Both the position numbers and the translations under genes were made by a program. Under the pieces are notes generated by a model. It was not told where the DNA came from and searched no databases. It saw only the letters and a list, made by a program, of their open reading frames with translations. Source: Microcaldota archaeon (lineage in GTDB: Archaea > Micrarchaeota > Micrarchaeia > Micrarchaeales > Micrarchaeaceae). From it: 64,000 nt of DNA. The DNA lies in NCBI GenBank assembly GCA_028866905.1, contig JAGWHI010000001.1, forward strand, positions 44,292 through 108,291. Direction: 5' to 3'. Shown here one piece after another: positions 24,856 to 34,244 of the stretch. How positions within the stretch are numbered: the stretch's first letter is position 1; every line of letters begins with the position of its first letter.

Positions 24856-25686
24856 CTATAGATTTCGCCTTAATTCCCTGGCTGCCTCCTTTTCGCTTGG
24901 CTCGATCAGGGCCCTGGCCCTCTTCATCACCAGGTCGGCATTTGCGCTGAACGAGCCAGACATCGCTTCCAGGGCGTGGAGCGAGGCCTCGTTTTTCTCG
25001 AGCACGGACCTTATCTCCTCGTCCTTCTCCTTTTTCGACATCTGCATGTTCTTACTACTCAGCTTTTTCGCTTTCGCTGCTATTCCCTTGCCCTTCCCGA
25101 AGAGCCGCCTTGAAACGCCGTTGAATGTCTGCTCCCATTTGAGGTATGCCTCGATCTCGCTTGCGAAGGCCGCGTAGCTTGTGGCGCGCTTTGCGCGCTC
25201 CACCATCTCGCCGTACGCCGCCTTCCTTGCGGATGAGTATGCGGATACCAGCGCGCCTAGCAGGCGGGCTTCCTCAGCCTGTTCCATCTTCGCCCCTTTT
25301 GCCAGCAGCAGGGTGTCGTAATCGAGCTTCGACTGCATGTCCTTCAGCACCTGGTACGCCCGGTTTATCCTCTTGGCGTCCTCCTCTGCGCTCTTCGACT
25401 TGCTGACGTCGGGGTGCGACCTCTTTATCGAGTCTATGTACGCCTTGCGTATCGCGGACGGATCCTTGGTGTAGCCTATGCCCAGGGTCTTGTAGTGGTC
25501 CTCGGTGTTCGCCGGCCTTGCCGGCTTCACATTGAATGATTCGAACACCCCATCCATCTGCTTCGACATCCTTTCGGAATCGCGCGATATCCTCTTCGCT
25601 GCGGACATCCTCATGTTGCGCCTTGTCCTGGATATGTGGCCGCGTATCCCGTCGATTATTCCCATCATTACCTGTTTTTTCAGCAA
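24856..25686 (-). CDS. J-domain (DnaJ-like) protein
   Basis: 276 aa. Residues about 62-126 are a J domain with the HPD motif (SIKRSHPDVSKSKSAEEDAK, then INRAYQVLKDMQSKLDYD). The preceding 60 residues are basic and the C-terminal 150 residues are helical, Lys/Ala-rich and without zinc fingers, so it is not a canonical DnaJ. It may recruit Hsp70 to a specific client. An internal ATG at residue 8 is an alternative start. Transcribed divergently from the flavoprotein gene with a 32-base gap. Confidence 0.85.
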   Translation of the reverse strand: MLKKQVMMGIIDGIRGHISRTRRNMRMSAAKRISRDSERMSKQMDGVFESFNVKPARPANTEDHYKTLGIGYTKDPSAIRKAYIDSIKRSHPDVSKSKSAEEDAKRINRAYQVLKDMQSKLDYDTLLLAKGAKMEQAEEARLLGALVSAYSSARKAAYGEMVERAKRATSYAAFASEIEAYLKWEQTFNGVSRRLFGKGKGIAAKAKKLSSKNMQMSKKEKDEEIRSVLEKNEASLHALEAMSGSFSANADLVMKRARALIEPSEKEAARELRRNL

Positions 25687-25690
25687 CTGC

Positions 25691-25698
25691 TTTAAATT
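25691..25698 (+). promoter_or_regulatory. TATA box placing the flavoprotein start at GTG 25719
   Basis: tttaaatt centred about 25 bases before GTG 25719. Expected transcription start is at or beside the GTG, indicating a leaderless message and excluding longer in-frame starts further upstream. Confidence 0.6.
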
Positions 25699-25718
25699 GT
25701 GGTTTGCAAGGTAGAATC

Positions 25719-27449
25719 GTGTACAGGGAGATAAAGGCGGACATACTCATAATAGGCACCGGCGCCGCAGGCCTGCGCGCTGCGATATCGGCATACGATT
25801 CCGGGGCGAGGGACATTATCGCGCTCGGCAAATGCAAGTGGGGCGACGCACACACGATACTCGCCACAGGCGGCATAAACGCGGCTCTCGGAACCATGGA
25901 CCCCAAGGACAGCTGGATGCTGCACGCTGCGGACACCATCATCGACGGGGGCAGCATAGCCGACTTCCGTTATGTCAACCTCATGTGCAGGGACGCGCCT
26001 CGCGCGGTAATGGAGTTGGTCAAGTGGGGTGCGCGATTCCACAAGGAGCCGGATGGGAGGGTTACGCAAAGGTTCTTCGGCGCCGCCACATACAGGAGGG
26101 CGTGCTTCTACGGCGACCAGACGGGCAAGGAGATGATGCGCGTGCTCATGGCACAGGTGAGGAAGAGGCGCATAAGGACGATGGAAGACGTGTTCATAGT
26201 CTCGATGATAGCAAGCGGCAAGCGCGTTGCGGGCGCGCTGGCGATAGACTTCTTCAAGGGCGAGATCATACTCTTCAGGGCGAAGGCGGTAGTACTTGCC
26301 GCGGGCGGGTACACCAAGGTCTACACGAGGAGCTCGTCCAGGAGCTATGAGAACCAGGGTGACGGCGCAGCGCTCGCGCTGGAGCTCGGAGTCGGCCTTG
26401 TCGACATGGAGATGGTCCAGTTCCATCCGACCGGTATGATATACCCGAAGCAGGCGCAGGGCATACTTGTGACGGAGGCGGTGAGGGGCGAGGGCGGGCT
26501 CCTATTCAACGCGAAGGGCGAGCGCTTCATGGGCAGGTACTATCCGGAGAAGATGGAGCTGGGGCCCAGGGACGTGGTGGCCAGGGCGATATACATGGAG
26601 ATAAAGAAGGGCAACGGGACCAAGCACGGCGGCGTCTGGCTCGACATCACGTCGATGCCGAAGGCGAAGATACTGGAGAGGCTCCCGAAGATGTACCGGC
26701 AGTTCAAGGAGTACGCGCACGTCGACATATCGAAGCAGCGAATGGAGGTCGCGCCCACTGCGCACTACACGATGGGCGGCGTGGACGTTTCGATAAAGGG
26801 AGAGACATCGATCAAGGGGCTTTATGCTGTAGGCGAGACTGTCGGCCAGGTGCACGGCGCGAACAGGCTCGGAGGGAACAGCCTGCTCGAGACCGTGGTG
26901 TTCGGAAGGATTGTGGGCCGCGAGGCCGCTGCGCTCGCTAAGAGGCAGGACTTCGTCGAAATAGACAGGAAGAGGGCATTGGAGGAGATAGCGAAGGTAG
27001 ACAGGTTCTTTGGGAAGGGCGGCAAGCCAGAGGATATAAGGGATGAGGTCAGGCGGGCGATGTGGGACCATGCAGGCATAGCAAGGGACAGGAAGACGCT
27101 TGCTGCTGGCCTGAGGAAGATCGAGAAGCTCGAGAGGAGGTTTAGGGCCGTCAGGGTAAGGCCTGGCCTGAAAGGGAACTCCGATCTTAAGATAGCTATA
27201 GAGACTGCAAGGATGTTCGGGCTCTGCAAGGCCATAATGCAGAGCGCGCTTATGAGGACAGAAAGCAGGGGCGCGCACTACAGGACCGACTACCCGAAAC
27301 GCGACGACAGGAAGTGGATGGCCAATATCGTAGCAAAGAGGTCAGCCGACGGGATAAAGCTCGGCGTCAGGAAAGTGCCGACGGTGACCGGCCCGGTAGC
27401 GTATTACATAAAGCACAGGCCGAAAGTGGAGGTAAAGCTTCTGGAGTAA
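25719..27449 (+). CDS. succinate dehydrogenase/fumarate reductase flavoprotein-like subunit
   Basis: 576 aa. FAD-binding DILIIGTGAAGLRAAISAY, the WGDAHTILATGGINAA segment with the His that holds FAD covalently in SdhA, QFHPTGMIYPKQ, TEAVRGEGGLLFNAKGERFM, HYTMGGVDVS and RLGGNSLLETVVFGRIVGR. C-terminal domain ends in a basic tail. SdhB and membrane anchor genes are not in the window, so it either works with partners elsewhere or as a lone flavoprotein; L-aspartate oxidase is a less likely alternative. Confidence 0.86.
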   Translation: MYREIKADILIIGTGAAGLRAAISAYDSGARDIIALGKCKWGDAHTILATGGINAALGTMDPKDSWMLHAADTIIDGGSIADFRYVNLMCRDAPRAVMELVKWGARFHKEPDGRVTQRFFGAATYRRACFYGDQTGKEMMRVLMAQVRKRRIRTMEDVFIVSMIASGKRVAGALAIDFFKGEIILFRAKAVVLAAGGYTKVYTRSSSRSYENQGDGAALALELGVGLVDMEMVQFHPTGMIYPKQAQGILVTEAVRGEGGLLFNAKGERFMGRYYPEKMELGPRDVVARAIYMEIKKGNGTKHGGVWLDITSMPKAKILERLPKMYRQFKEYAHVDISKQRMEVAPTAHYTMGGVDVSIKGETSIKGLYAVGETVGQVHGANRLGGNSLLETVVFGRIVGREAAALAKRQDFVEIDRKRALEEIAKVDRFFGKGGKPEDIRDEVRRAMWDHAGIARDRKTLAAGLRKIEKLERRFRAVRVRPGLKGNSDLKIAIETARMFGLCKAIMQSALMRTESRGAHYRTDYPKRDDRKWMANIVAKRSADGIKLGVRKVPTVTGPVAYYIKHRPKVEVKLLE

Positions 27450-27486
27450 GCATTTAAACACCTAGTCGCCAAACTCTATTGTTGCG

Positions 27487-29205
27487 ATGTCCTCCAAGAC
27501 CTTGCTCAAATTCTCCGAGAGCCATAGCGGAATACCTGTGGAGGAGTTCACGGAACAGGAAGCCGAGATACTCAACAGGTATGTGACAACCACGGACGGC
27601 AACATATTTGCATGGCGGCTCGGCGACAATTTCACTCCGGAGCAGTCGGGGGCCCTGCTCTCCAGGTACAGCAGGACCAGCTTCACAAGCAAGCAGCTCT
27701 TCCTTAAGGAGTTCTACCCGAACAAGGACCGCGGTAGGGAATTCTTCGAGGCGTGGCTTGTCAGCTACGGCGACGATTCCATACAGGAGATGGCGGGTGG
27801 CCTTCCAATGTCGTTCGAATTCGTGTCCAACGTCATGGCAAAGGAGATAGAGAACGGCAGGATCGGCTCTTACATCGAGAAGTCGACAAGGTACGTCCCG
27901 TTCGACAAGAGGATGAGCGACGGGGAGTACATGTTCTACAGGGGGCCTGAGATAACCGAATCGCGGTTCGGCGACGACTATCTCGGGCTAATGAGGGAAC
28001 TCTTCGGGTCCTACGAGCGGAACCTTCCTGGCATGATAAAGTACATAAGCGACCTCAACCCGATAGCGGACCAGACGTTCAGGATAGGCGACCGCGTGGT
28101 TAGGATCTCAGACCTGAACAGCGAGATCGAGGAGCGCTATGGGATAGCCGAGAAGGACATAACGCGCGCCTACGAGAACGCATCGAAGGCGAATGCCTAC
28201 GACCTGCTCAGGGATTACCTGCCGATGTCCACGCTGACGCACATAGGCGCTAGCATGAACGCTAGGTCTTACGAGAGCCTTATACTCAGGCTACGCTCGC
28301 TAGAGTCCAAGGAAGCGGAATGGATAGCCAAATGCGTTTACACGGAGCTCAGGAAGCTTGCGCCGTCGCTGATAAAGAGGGCGTACGAGAGGCACGGCAA
28401 CGAATTTTCGGATTTCATGAAGTCGCGCAGGGGCGAGGCGAGGAGGCTCTCCGCGTCTGCGATAGGCGGAGAGAAGGCAGATAACAGGCTGGATGTGCAG
28501 CTTGACCAATTCACAGGCAGGGGCGCGCCTGACCCGGACACTGAGGCGCAGGTGGCCCTCTCTTCCGTTATAATGTACGACTTCGCTTCGGGCCAGTCCA
28601 TGGAGCAGCTGGAACGCGTGGCCAGGTCGATGACGGAAGCCGACAGGAAGAGGCTCATAGCGGCGTACGTAGGGAATAGGACGAACAGGAGGCACAAGCC
28701 GGGCAGGGCCTTCGAGAACATCGAGTACCAGTTCGACCTTATGGGGCGCATAGGGATCTACAGGGACATCCAGAGGCACAGGATGGGGACCCAGGAGCGC
28801 CAGGACTTCACCGTCAGGCTTGGCTACAACACCAGGTCAGAATACTCCAGCGTGGGCATATCCGAGGACTATAAGGGGCTCATGGGCCGGGTGATAGAAC
28901 TGCACGACAAGATGCACGGCACGATGCCGTACCAGGCGCAGTATGTGGTCACTTTCGGGTTCAACACTAGATGGTACTACAGGATGAACGCGAGGCAGGC
29001 GTTCCACCTGTGCGAGCTCAGGACCACGCCTGGCGGGCACCCGGACTACAGGAGGCTTGTCCAGAACATGTACTACAGGATAAGGGACGCGCACCCGACA
29101 GTGGCTGGACACATGGGATTCGTGGACCTCAACGACAGGCCGCTCGGAAGGCTCGAGTCCGAAGTCAGGATTGCGGAAAAGAAGAAGGCGCTCGAGAAGA
29201 GGTAG
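27487..29205 (+). CDS. double ThyX-like protein (FAD-dependent thymidylate synthase superfamily)
   Basis: 572 aa, more than twice a normal ThyX (220-250). Residues about 90-155 contain GDDSIQEMAGG and RIGSYIEKSTRYVPFD, which follow the S-x-x-E-x-S-x-R-Y part of the ThyX motif. Residues about 420-540 contain DIQRHRMGTQERQ, with RHR but not the rest, and NARQAFHLCELRT resembling the ThyX NAR...LR element. It looks like two ThyX-like halves, each with part of the signature. dTMP synthesis is possible but unproven. TATA-like tttaaa sits at 27453. The convergent glyA two genes on would supply methylene-folate. Confidence 0.75.
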   Translation: MSSKTLLKFSESHSGIPVEEFTEQEAEILNRYVTTTDGNIFAWRLGDNFTPEQSGALLSRYSRTSFTSKQLFLKEFYPNKDRGREFFEAWLVSYGDDSIQEMAGGLPMSFEFVSNVMAKEIENGRIGSYIEKSTRYVPFDKRMSDGEYMFYRGPEITESRFGDDYLGLMRELFGSYERNLPGMIKYISDLNPIADQTFRIGDRVVRISDLNSEIEERYGIAEKDITRAYENASKANAYDLLRDYLPMSTLTHIGASMNARSYESLILRLRSLESKEAEWIAKCVYTELRKLAPSLIKRAYERHGNEFSDFMKSRRGEARRLSASAIGGEKADNRLDVQLDQFTGRGAPDPDTEAQVALSSVIMYDFASGQSMEQLERVARSMTEADRKRLIAAYVGNRTNRRHKPGRAFENIEYQFDLMGRIGIYRDIQRHRMGTQERQDFTVRLGYNTRSEYSSVGISEDYKGLMGRVIELHDKMHGTMPYQAQYVVTFGFNTRWYYRMNARQAFHLCELRTTPGGHPDYRRLVQNMYYRIRDAHPTVAGHMGFVDLNDRPLGRLESEVRIAEKKKALEKR

Positions 29206-29208
29206 CTG

Positions 29209-30147
29209 TTACTTTATCGTGGTTATCGGCCTGCTCTGGAGTATGTAGAGCCTGCCCGCGTGTATCGCCCACTCGACATCGACAGGGAAGCCGTAGTGCT
29301 TCTCTATCTTCATTACCATTCTTGCGAGATCCACCAGCTGGGGCTCCGATATCTTCCTCATCGACCCCTTCTCCTCCGCCAGTTCGATTACCTTGTTTTT
29401 CCCGTCGTCGCGCACCATAGCCTTGCTCTGCGTGTTGATGTTCTCCTCTATTATCTGGCCGCTCGACTTGCTGAAAACGTAGTTGTCAGGGGTTATGGCG
29501 CCTGACACCAGCATCTCGCCGAGGCCTATGCAAGCCTCTATCAGTATCTGGTCGTCGCTCATCGTGACGGGGTGCACGGAGAACGCGACCCCGGACACCT
29601 CGCTCTCAACCATTTTCTGGACCACGACAGCGACGGATATGTGGCCGTCTATGTTCTTGGAGAGCCTGTACACTATCGCCCTTGGCGTAAACAGCGATGC
29701 CCAGCATCTCCTCACCATGTCGACTATGTCCTTGGAGGTAACGTTGAGATAGGTCTCGAGCTGGCCGGCCCACGCGGCTGTTGCGCTGTCCTCGGATGTC
29801 GCGCTGGACCTTACCGCGACGAATTTCGAATCGACTTTCCCGTGCGCAGCCACAATCTCCGCTTTTATTTCAGCAGGCACATCCGTGTTGGTTATGATCG
29901 CCCTGAGCTTCTCCGATGCAAGTTCGACAGCCTCAACGTCGTTCCTGTCCAGGCCCTTGAGCGCCGCCTCTATCTCGGCTTCGACGTCCGAACCGAGGGC
30001 GAAAGCGTCGAACGCTGACGATAGCACTACGAATCCGCCCGGGACGTTTATGCCGGCGTTTGTCATCTCGCCCAACGACGCCCCTTTTCCCCCGGCTATC
30101 CCTACATCCGTCTTTCGCAATTCGGATATCAGCTTTACGAATTTCAA
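29209..30147 (-). CDS. PEP synthase/PPDK N-terminal ATP-binding domain, free-standing
   Basis: 312 aa. Starts with VGIAGGKGASLGEMTNAGI, then FVAVRSSATSEDSATAAWAGQ, GVAFSVHPVT and ends with LYILQSRPITT, exactly where the ATP-grasp-like domain of PEP synthase ends. No phosphohistidine or PEP-binding domain follows; the gene has a normal stop. A phosphohistidine-domain protein is encoded 26 kb away (2231-3259). Together they may act as a split PEP synthase or dikinase. Lies nine bases after glyA and is probably cotranscribed with it. Confidence 0.85.
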   Translation of the reverse strand: MKFVKLISELRKTDVGIAGGKGASLGEMTNAGINVPGGFVVLSSAFDAFALGSDVEAEIEAALKGLDRNDVEAVELASEKLRAIITNTDVPAEIKAEIVAAHGKVDSKFVAVRSSATSEDSATAAWAGQLETYLNVTSKDIVDMVRRCWASLFTPRAIVYRLSKNIDGHISVAVVVQKMVESEVSGVAFSVHPVTMSDDQILIEACIGLGEMLVSGAITPDNYVFSKSSGQIIEENINTQSKAMVRDDGKNKVIELAEEKGSMRKISEPQLVDLARMVMKIEKHYGFPVDVEWAIHAGRLYILQSRPITTIK

Positions 30148-30156
30148 GCGAACGCC

Positions 30157-31503
30157 TCAAACCTGCATTTCCGGATAGAGCGGGAACCTGGAGCACAACG
30201 CGAGCACCTCGTCCCTTGTCCGCTTCACCGACTGGTTCTGCTTTATCTCGTCCTTGAACCTTGCGAGGTACTTTGCGCGCTCCTCCTTGTCTTCGGGAAG
30301 CGCGTTATCCTTGACCTCGCCGATTATGCGCGCTATCATATCCGCTATCTCCCGCATCTCGGGCTCCTTCATACCCCTGCTTGTAAGCGCTGGAGTTCCC
30401 AGTCGCAGGCCGCTGGGGTAGAATGGCGTGGAGGGATCCTTGGGTATGGTGTTCTTGTTTGTGGTTATGTGCGCGTTGTCCAGCGCCTCTTGAACGAATA
30501 CGCCGAGCCCCTTCCCGTAAGGCGTCAGGTCGACCAGCACCATGTGGTTGTCGGTTCCGCCGGTCACCAGCTTTATCCCGTTTTTGGTGAGCTGCTCTGC
30601 CAGCGCCTTGGAGTTCTTCACTACCTGTGCAGCGTATTCCCCGAATTCGGGCTGGGATGCGAGCAGCAGCGATACGGCGATACCGGCGGTGGTGTGGTCG
30701 TGGGGGCCGCCCTGCATGCCAGGGAAGATCGTCTTGTCAATTTTTTCGGCGAGGTCCGGGTCCTTCTTCAGCCCCTTGTCGGTGACCATTATTATAGCGC
30801 CGCGCGGGCCCCTCAGCGTCTTGTGCGTGGTGGTTACGACTATGTGCGCGTACGGGACTGGGCTCTTGTGGGCTCCACCTACAACAAGGCCTGCTATGTG
30901 CGCTATGTCGGCAACAAGGTACGCGCCGACCTCGTCTGCTATTTTTGCGAACTCCTCGAAAGGCAGCTCCCTCGCGTATGCGGACGAGCCCATCCATATG
31001 AGCTTGGGCCTGTTCTCAAGCGCAAGCTTCCTTACCTCATCCATATCAAGATAGCCGTCGGGCTTGACGTGGTATGGCACGCTCTTGAATATCTGGCCCG
31101 TGACGCTGGTCTTCCACCCGTGCGTCAGGTGGCCTCCGTCAGTGAGGTTCTGGCCCATTATCACGTCCCCGGGCTTGCAGACCGAGAAATATATCGCGAG
31201 GTTGGCCGGGGACCCGGAATACGGCTGCACGTTGGCGTGCGGGACGCCGAACAGTTTCTTGGCGCGTTCGATAGCTGTGTTCTCCACAACATCTATGTTC
31301 TCGTTTCCGCCGTAGTACCTCTTGCCGGGGTACCCCTCCGAGTACTTGTTGGTTAGCACCGTCCCTATCGCATCGAGCACTGCAAGGCTGGTGAAATTCT
31401 CAGACGGGATCATCTCAAGCCCGTTCCTCTGCCGTTCCAGCTCGGCCTTTATCGCGGAATTTACGACGGGGTCGGTATCCTTTAGCCTTTTAGTAAACAG
31501 CAC
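30157..31503 (-). CDS. glyA: serine hydroxymethyltransferase
   Basis: 448 aa, full length. EMIPSENFTSLAVLDA, NKYSEGYPGKRYYGG, VQPYSGSPANLAIY, VADIAHIAGLVVGG, PLP lysine in VVTTTHKTLRGPRG, and GGPHDHTTAGIAV. Converts serine to glycine with transfer of a one-carbon unit to a folate or archaeal pterin. The sequence resembles bacterial GlyA. Start is GTG with GGTG five bases before it, the same arrangement as in P5C dehydrogenase. Confidence 0.95.
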   Translation of the reverse strand: MLFTKRLKDTDPVVNSAIKAELERQRNGLEMIPSENFTSLAVLDAIGTVLTNKYSEGYPGKRYYGGNENIDVVENTAIERAKKLFGVPHANVQPYSGSPANLAIYFSVCKPGDVIMGQNLTDGGHLTHGWKTSVTGQIFKSVPYHVKPDGYLDMDEVRKLALENRPKLIWMGSSAYARELPFEEFAKIADEVGAYLVADIAHIAGLVVGGAHKSPVPYAHIVVTTTHKTLRGPRGAIIMVTDKGLKKDPDLAEKIDKTIFPGMQGGPHDHTTAGIAVSLLLASQPEFGEYAAQVVKNSKALAEQLTKNGIKLVTGGTDNHMVLVDLTPYGKGLGVFVQEALDNAHITTNKNTIPKDPSTPFYPSGLRLGTPALTSRGMKEPEMREIADMIARIIGEVKDNALPEDKEERAKYLARFKDEIKQNQSVKRTRDEVLALCSRFPLYPEMQV

Positions 31504-31528
31504 TTCACCACCGTTAGATATTGTTCCG

Positions 31529-32326
31529 TCAGCGATTAATTACTTTGGGTATCTGTTTCATAAACTTCGCAAGCTCTAATAAATCCTCGAATATCATGTC
31601 AGGATTCGCTTTTTCCAGATCCGCTGCCGTGCCCATGCCGGAAAGCACTGCGATTGCTTTGCAGCCTGCATCTCTAGCCGCAGAAATATCGGATGCGGCA
31701 TCGCCTATATAAGCTGTTTCATCAGGAAGAACGCCGGCCTTGGACATCGCTATCCTTATCCCGTCACCATACGGCTTTCTTCTTGGCACTTCGTCCTCTG
31801 ACAATATAAACTCAAACTGTTTCCAATACGGCATATCGCGCTTGACGCTATCAGATGACGAGTTGGTGAACACCGCAAGTCTGTAGCCCTTGTTCCGCAA
31901 TTCGGCTACTGCCTCCTCAGCTCCGCTTATCTGCCTTATCAATTTTCTGCCCTCTTCGGAATTAAAGATCTGCTTGTAGGTCCTGACTATGTTTTCCGCT
32001 AAAGCATAATCCGCTTCGTTAAGGTATTCGGATATAAGGGAAATAAGATAACCTTGTGGGTCGGATTTGTCCAACGCGTGCTTGAGCTGTTGTTTTGCCT
32101 TGTTTAGAGCCAATAGCGCCTTAACCGCTTCCTTGCTGCTGTTGAACTTATCAAAACCGCGCAGGTGCCAGACCTCTTTTACATCGAAACCGTATTTTAA
32201 CCCTGCCTTTGCAAAACCCGTAGCATAGCCATAGTTGGTTGCCATGGAGGAGTCTCGCAAAACACCTCCGACATCCAGAAGTAGGAATCTTACCCCGTTT
32301 AGAGAACCGTGCAAGTTATGCCCCAT
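31529..32326 (-). CDS. HAD hydrolase, tandem paralogue 1
   Basis: 265 aa. LLLDVGGVLRDSS (motif I), AVFTNSSSDSV (motif II), RRKPYGDG (motif III Lys) and YIGDAASDISAARDAGC (motif IV). Strongly resembles the next gene along its whole length, so the pair arose by duplication. Base composition is visibly richer in A+T than in the neighbours. Overlaps the upstream paralogue by 11 bases. Substrate unknown; phosphoglycolate-phosphatase-like activity is a reasonable guess only. Confidence 0.85.
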   Translation of the reverse strand: MGHNLHGSLNGVRFLLLDVGGVLRDSSMATNYGYATGFAKAGLKYGFDVKEVWHLRGFDKFNSSKEAVKALLALNKAKQQLKHALDKSDPQGYLISLISEYLNEADYALAENIVRTYKQIFNSEEGRKLIRQISGAEEAVAELRNKGYRLAVFTNSSSDSVKRDMPYWKQFEFILSEDEVPRRKPYGDGIRIAMSKAGVLPDETAYIGDAASDISAARDAGCKAIAVLSGMGTAADLEKANPDMIFEDLLELAKFMKQIPKVINR

Positions 32327-33089
32327 TTTTTATCGATGGCATGCGTTCAGCAAGATCTATTACGTTATTGAAGACCGCATCTGGCTTCTCCTTTACAAGG
32401 TGAGACTCCAACCCGTACCCGCAGAGCACAGCAAATGCACTGCAACCGGCATCCCTTGCGGCCTGTATGTCAGATACCGAATCTCCGACGTATGCCGTCT
32501 CTGATTTTGTCGCGCCTGCCTTTTCCATCGCCACAACTATGCCCTCCCCCGATGGCTTCTTCCTGGTTATGTCCTGCTCCGATACGAAGACATCGAACTT
32601 CTCGTGGTACGGGACGTCCCTTGATATGGTGTTGAGAGCGCCGTTGGTGAATATCCCGAGCTTGTAGCCCTTGCCCTTTAGCAAGGTTATGCCCTTCTCG
32701 GCATCCCTTGTCTGGCCAACGAGCGTAGACCCTTCCGGTGACTCGAACAGCTCCTTGTACGCCATGCCTATACGCTTGGCTGTGTCGTCGTCTGAGGGCT
32801 TGCCGTGAGCCGCCACAATCCTGTCCACCTCTTCCTCCGCATCGGGCCTTTTCAGTATGTCAGGCAGCGCAACTCCGGATCGCTCTATGGCGATAAGGCC
32901 CTTCGCAGCGGTAGCGGGATTGTTGTACTTTGCAAGGCCGCGGAAGTGGAGGACATCCATTGGCTCGAATGGGAAGGTAAATCCGTGCGCAAGCATCCCG
33001 CGCCTATACCCCTCGCCCACCAGCCGCGAAGCGTCCCTAAGCACTCCTCCGACATCAAATACTATGAGTCTTATCCCCTGGATGCTCAT
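32316..33089 (-). CDS. HAD hydrolase, tandem paralogue 2
   Basis: 257 aa. IVFDVGGVLRDASRL, GIFTNGALNTIS, RKKPSGEGIVVAMEKAG and YVGDSVSDIQAARDAGC mark the four HAD motifs. Motif I has Gly in place of the second Asp, as in its paralogue and in the HAD at 19082-19681. Composition is like the rest of the window, so this is probably the resident copy. First gene of the pair. Confidence 0.87.
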   Translation of the reverse strand: MSIQGIRLIVFDVGGVLRDASRLVGEGYRRGMLAHGFTFPFEPMDVLHFRGLAKYNNPATAAKGLIAIERSGVALPDILKRPDAEEEVDRIVAAHGKPSDDDTAKRIGMAYKELFESPEGSTLVGQTRDAEKGITLLKGKGYKLGIFTNGALNTISRDVPYHEKFDVFVSEQDITRKKPSGEGIVVAMEKAGATKSETAYVGDSVSDIQAARDAGCSAFAVLCGYGLESHLVKEKPDAVFNNVIDLAERMPSIKNGA

Positions 33090-33122
33090 CCCACCACATC
33101 GTATATTTTGATTTGGTTTATA

Positions 33123-34139
33123 TTAAGTTTTTCCTATTCTCCCCGATTTCTTGTGGCCCATTATCTCCAGTATGCTGAGCAGTAGGTTCCCTATGCCGAA
33201 TATACCCACAACGACCAGCACAAGCATTGTGGCAACGCTTATCGAATCAAGGTTAGGTATGGGATTCCCTGTAGCTACAGCAAAGTTTTCGATCGCTGGA
33301 AAGAATATTACCAGCAAGCCTATCACCGCGAACATCATCCCGCCGTAATACAGGGTGCGCCCTGCGGTCCTTCTCCCCACGTACGCTATCTCCTCCTCTC
33401 CCATGCGCTTCAGCCTCACCAGATTGGCGAAAAGTGCGCCGAATATTATCTGGGTGATCATGGTGCCGATGCCGAAGAATAGGCCTGGCAGCGGGGCGTA
33501 GATCAGGCTAGGCAGCTGCGGCGCCAGTATGAAGGTTATTATGGTTGCGTATGCGCCGAAACCGAATCCCGCTATGAGCCCGTGCACCGCGGCCATCTTC
33601 ATAGGAACCTGCCGCAGCTTCGCCTCGTGCAGCTTTACCCTCTCCGCATGCTCGGTATGGTGGGAAGAGCCGCGGAACAGCACGTCCAGCGGCAGGTGAA
33701 GGTATATCCTCTTGCGCAATATGTACGCCCCGGATATCACCATCGCTATGCCTACTAGGACATATACGGGACCGTCGAGGTTATACTTTGTGTAGACTGC
33801 AGCCAGGCCGAGGAAACCGAGTGTGGTCAGCAGGGCGCGCTGCGCTGTGAAGCCAGCGGAGAACGCCAGGCCGGCCTTCATCCCCTTCCTGGTGCTGTAG
33901 CTGCCGACCGCATAGCTGAAGGTTATCGGCCAGGTATGCTCGTCAGGCGTGGCGCCGTGCAGCATCCCGAGTATGAAGGATATCAGTATTATGGCCCCCA
34001 CTGTGAGGTCGCGCGGCGGACTAAGAACGTAGTTTACAGTGCAGCTGAGGCAGCTGTTGGATATTAAGACGACCAGAGCCGCTAGCGCAAGTACGATTAG
34101 CGCGACAGCGGCCAGCGCTGTCCTGTTGGAATACGACAT
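33123..34139 (-). CDS. polytopic membrane protein, NicO/UreH-like putative metal transporter
   Basis: 338 aa, about seven to eight membrane segments. The segment GMLHGATPDEHTWPITFSYA near residue 57 resembles the H-x-x-x-D-x-D-H type motif of nickel/cobalt permeases, and a cytoplasmic His-rich loop (SSHHTEHAERVKLHEAK) follows about 100 residues later. Later AAVHGLIAGFGFGAY repeats a His-containing membrane motif. Transport of Ni, Co or another metal is inferred; a sulfite-exporter-like role is possible. Confidence 0.72.
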   Translation of the reverse strand: MSYSNRTALAAVALIVLALAALVVLISNSCLSCTVNYVLSPPRDLTVGAIILISFILGMLHGATPDEHTWPITFSYAVGSYSTRKGMKAGLAFSAGFTAQRALLTTLGFLGLAAVYTKYNLDGPVYVLVGIAMVISGAYILRKRIYLHLPLDVLFRGSSHHTEHAERVKLHEAKLRQVPMKMAAVHGLIAGFGFGAYATIITFILAPQLPSLIYAPLPGLFFGIGTMITQIIFGALFANLVRLKRMGEEEIAYVGRRTAGRTLYYGGMMFAVIGLLVIFFPAIENFAVATGNPIPNLDSISVATMLVLVVVGIFGIGNLLLSILEIMGHKKSGRIGKT

Positions 34140-34244
34140 CGTTTCTATTAGGCGCAGAATTTATTAATAGCCGACCTAGGGGTTTACTTGCGGCCTGCTG
34201 CAGAGGCGCACCAAATAAATACTTGATGGTAGAGAAGGTCATAC

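Noticed and set aside
29209..30147. Idea that the lone PEP synthase ATP domain is a pseudogene remnant
   Set aside because: The frame is intact, motifs are preserved, it stops exactly at a domain border and sits in a tight operon with glyA.
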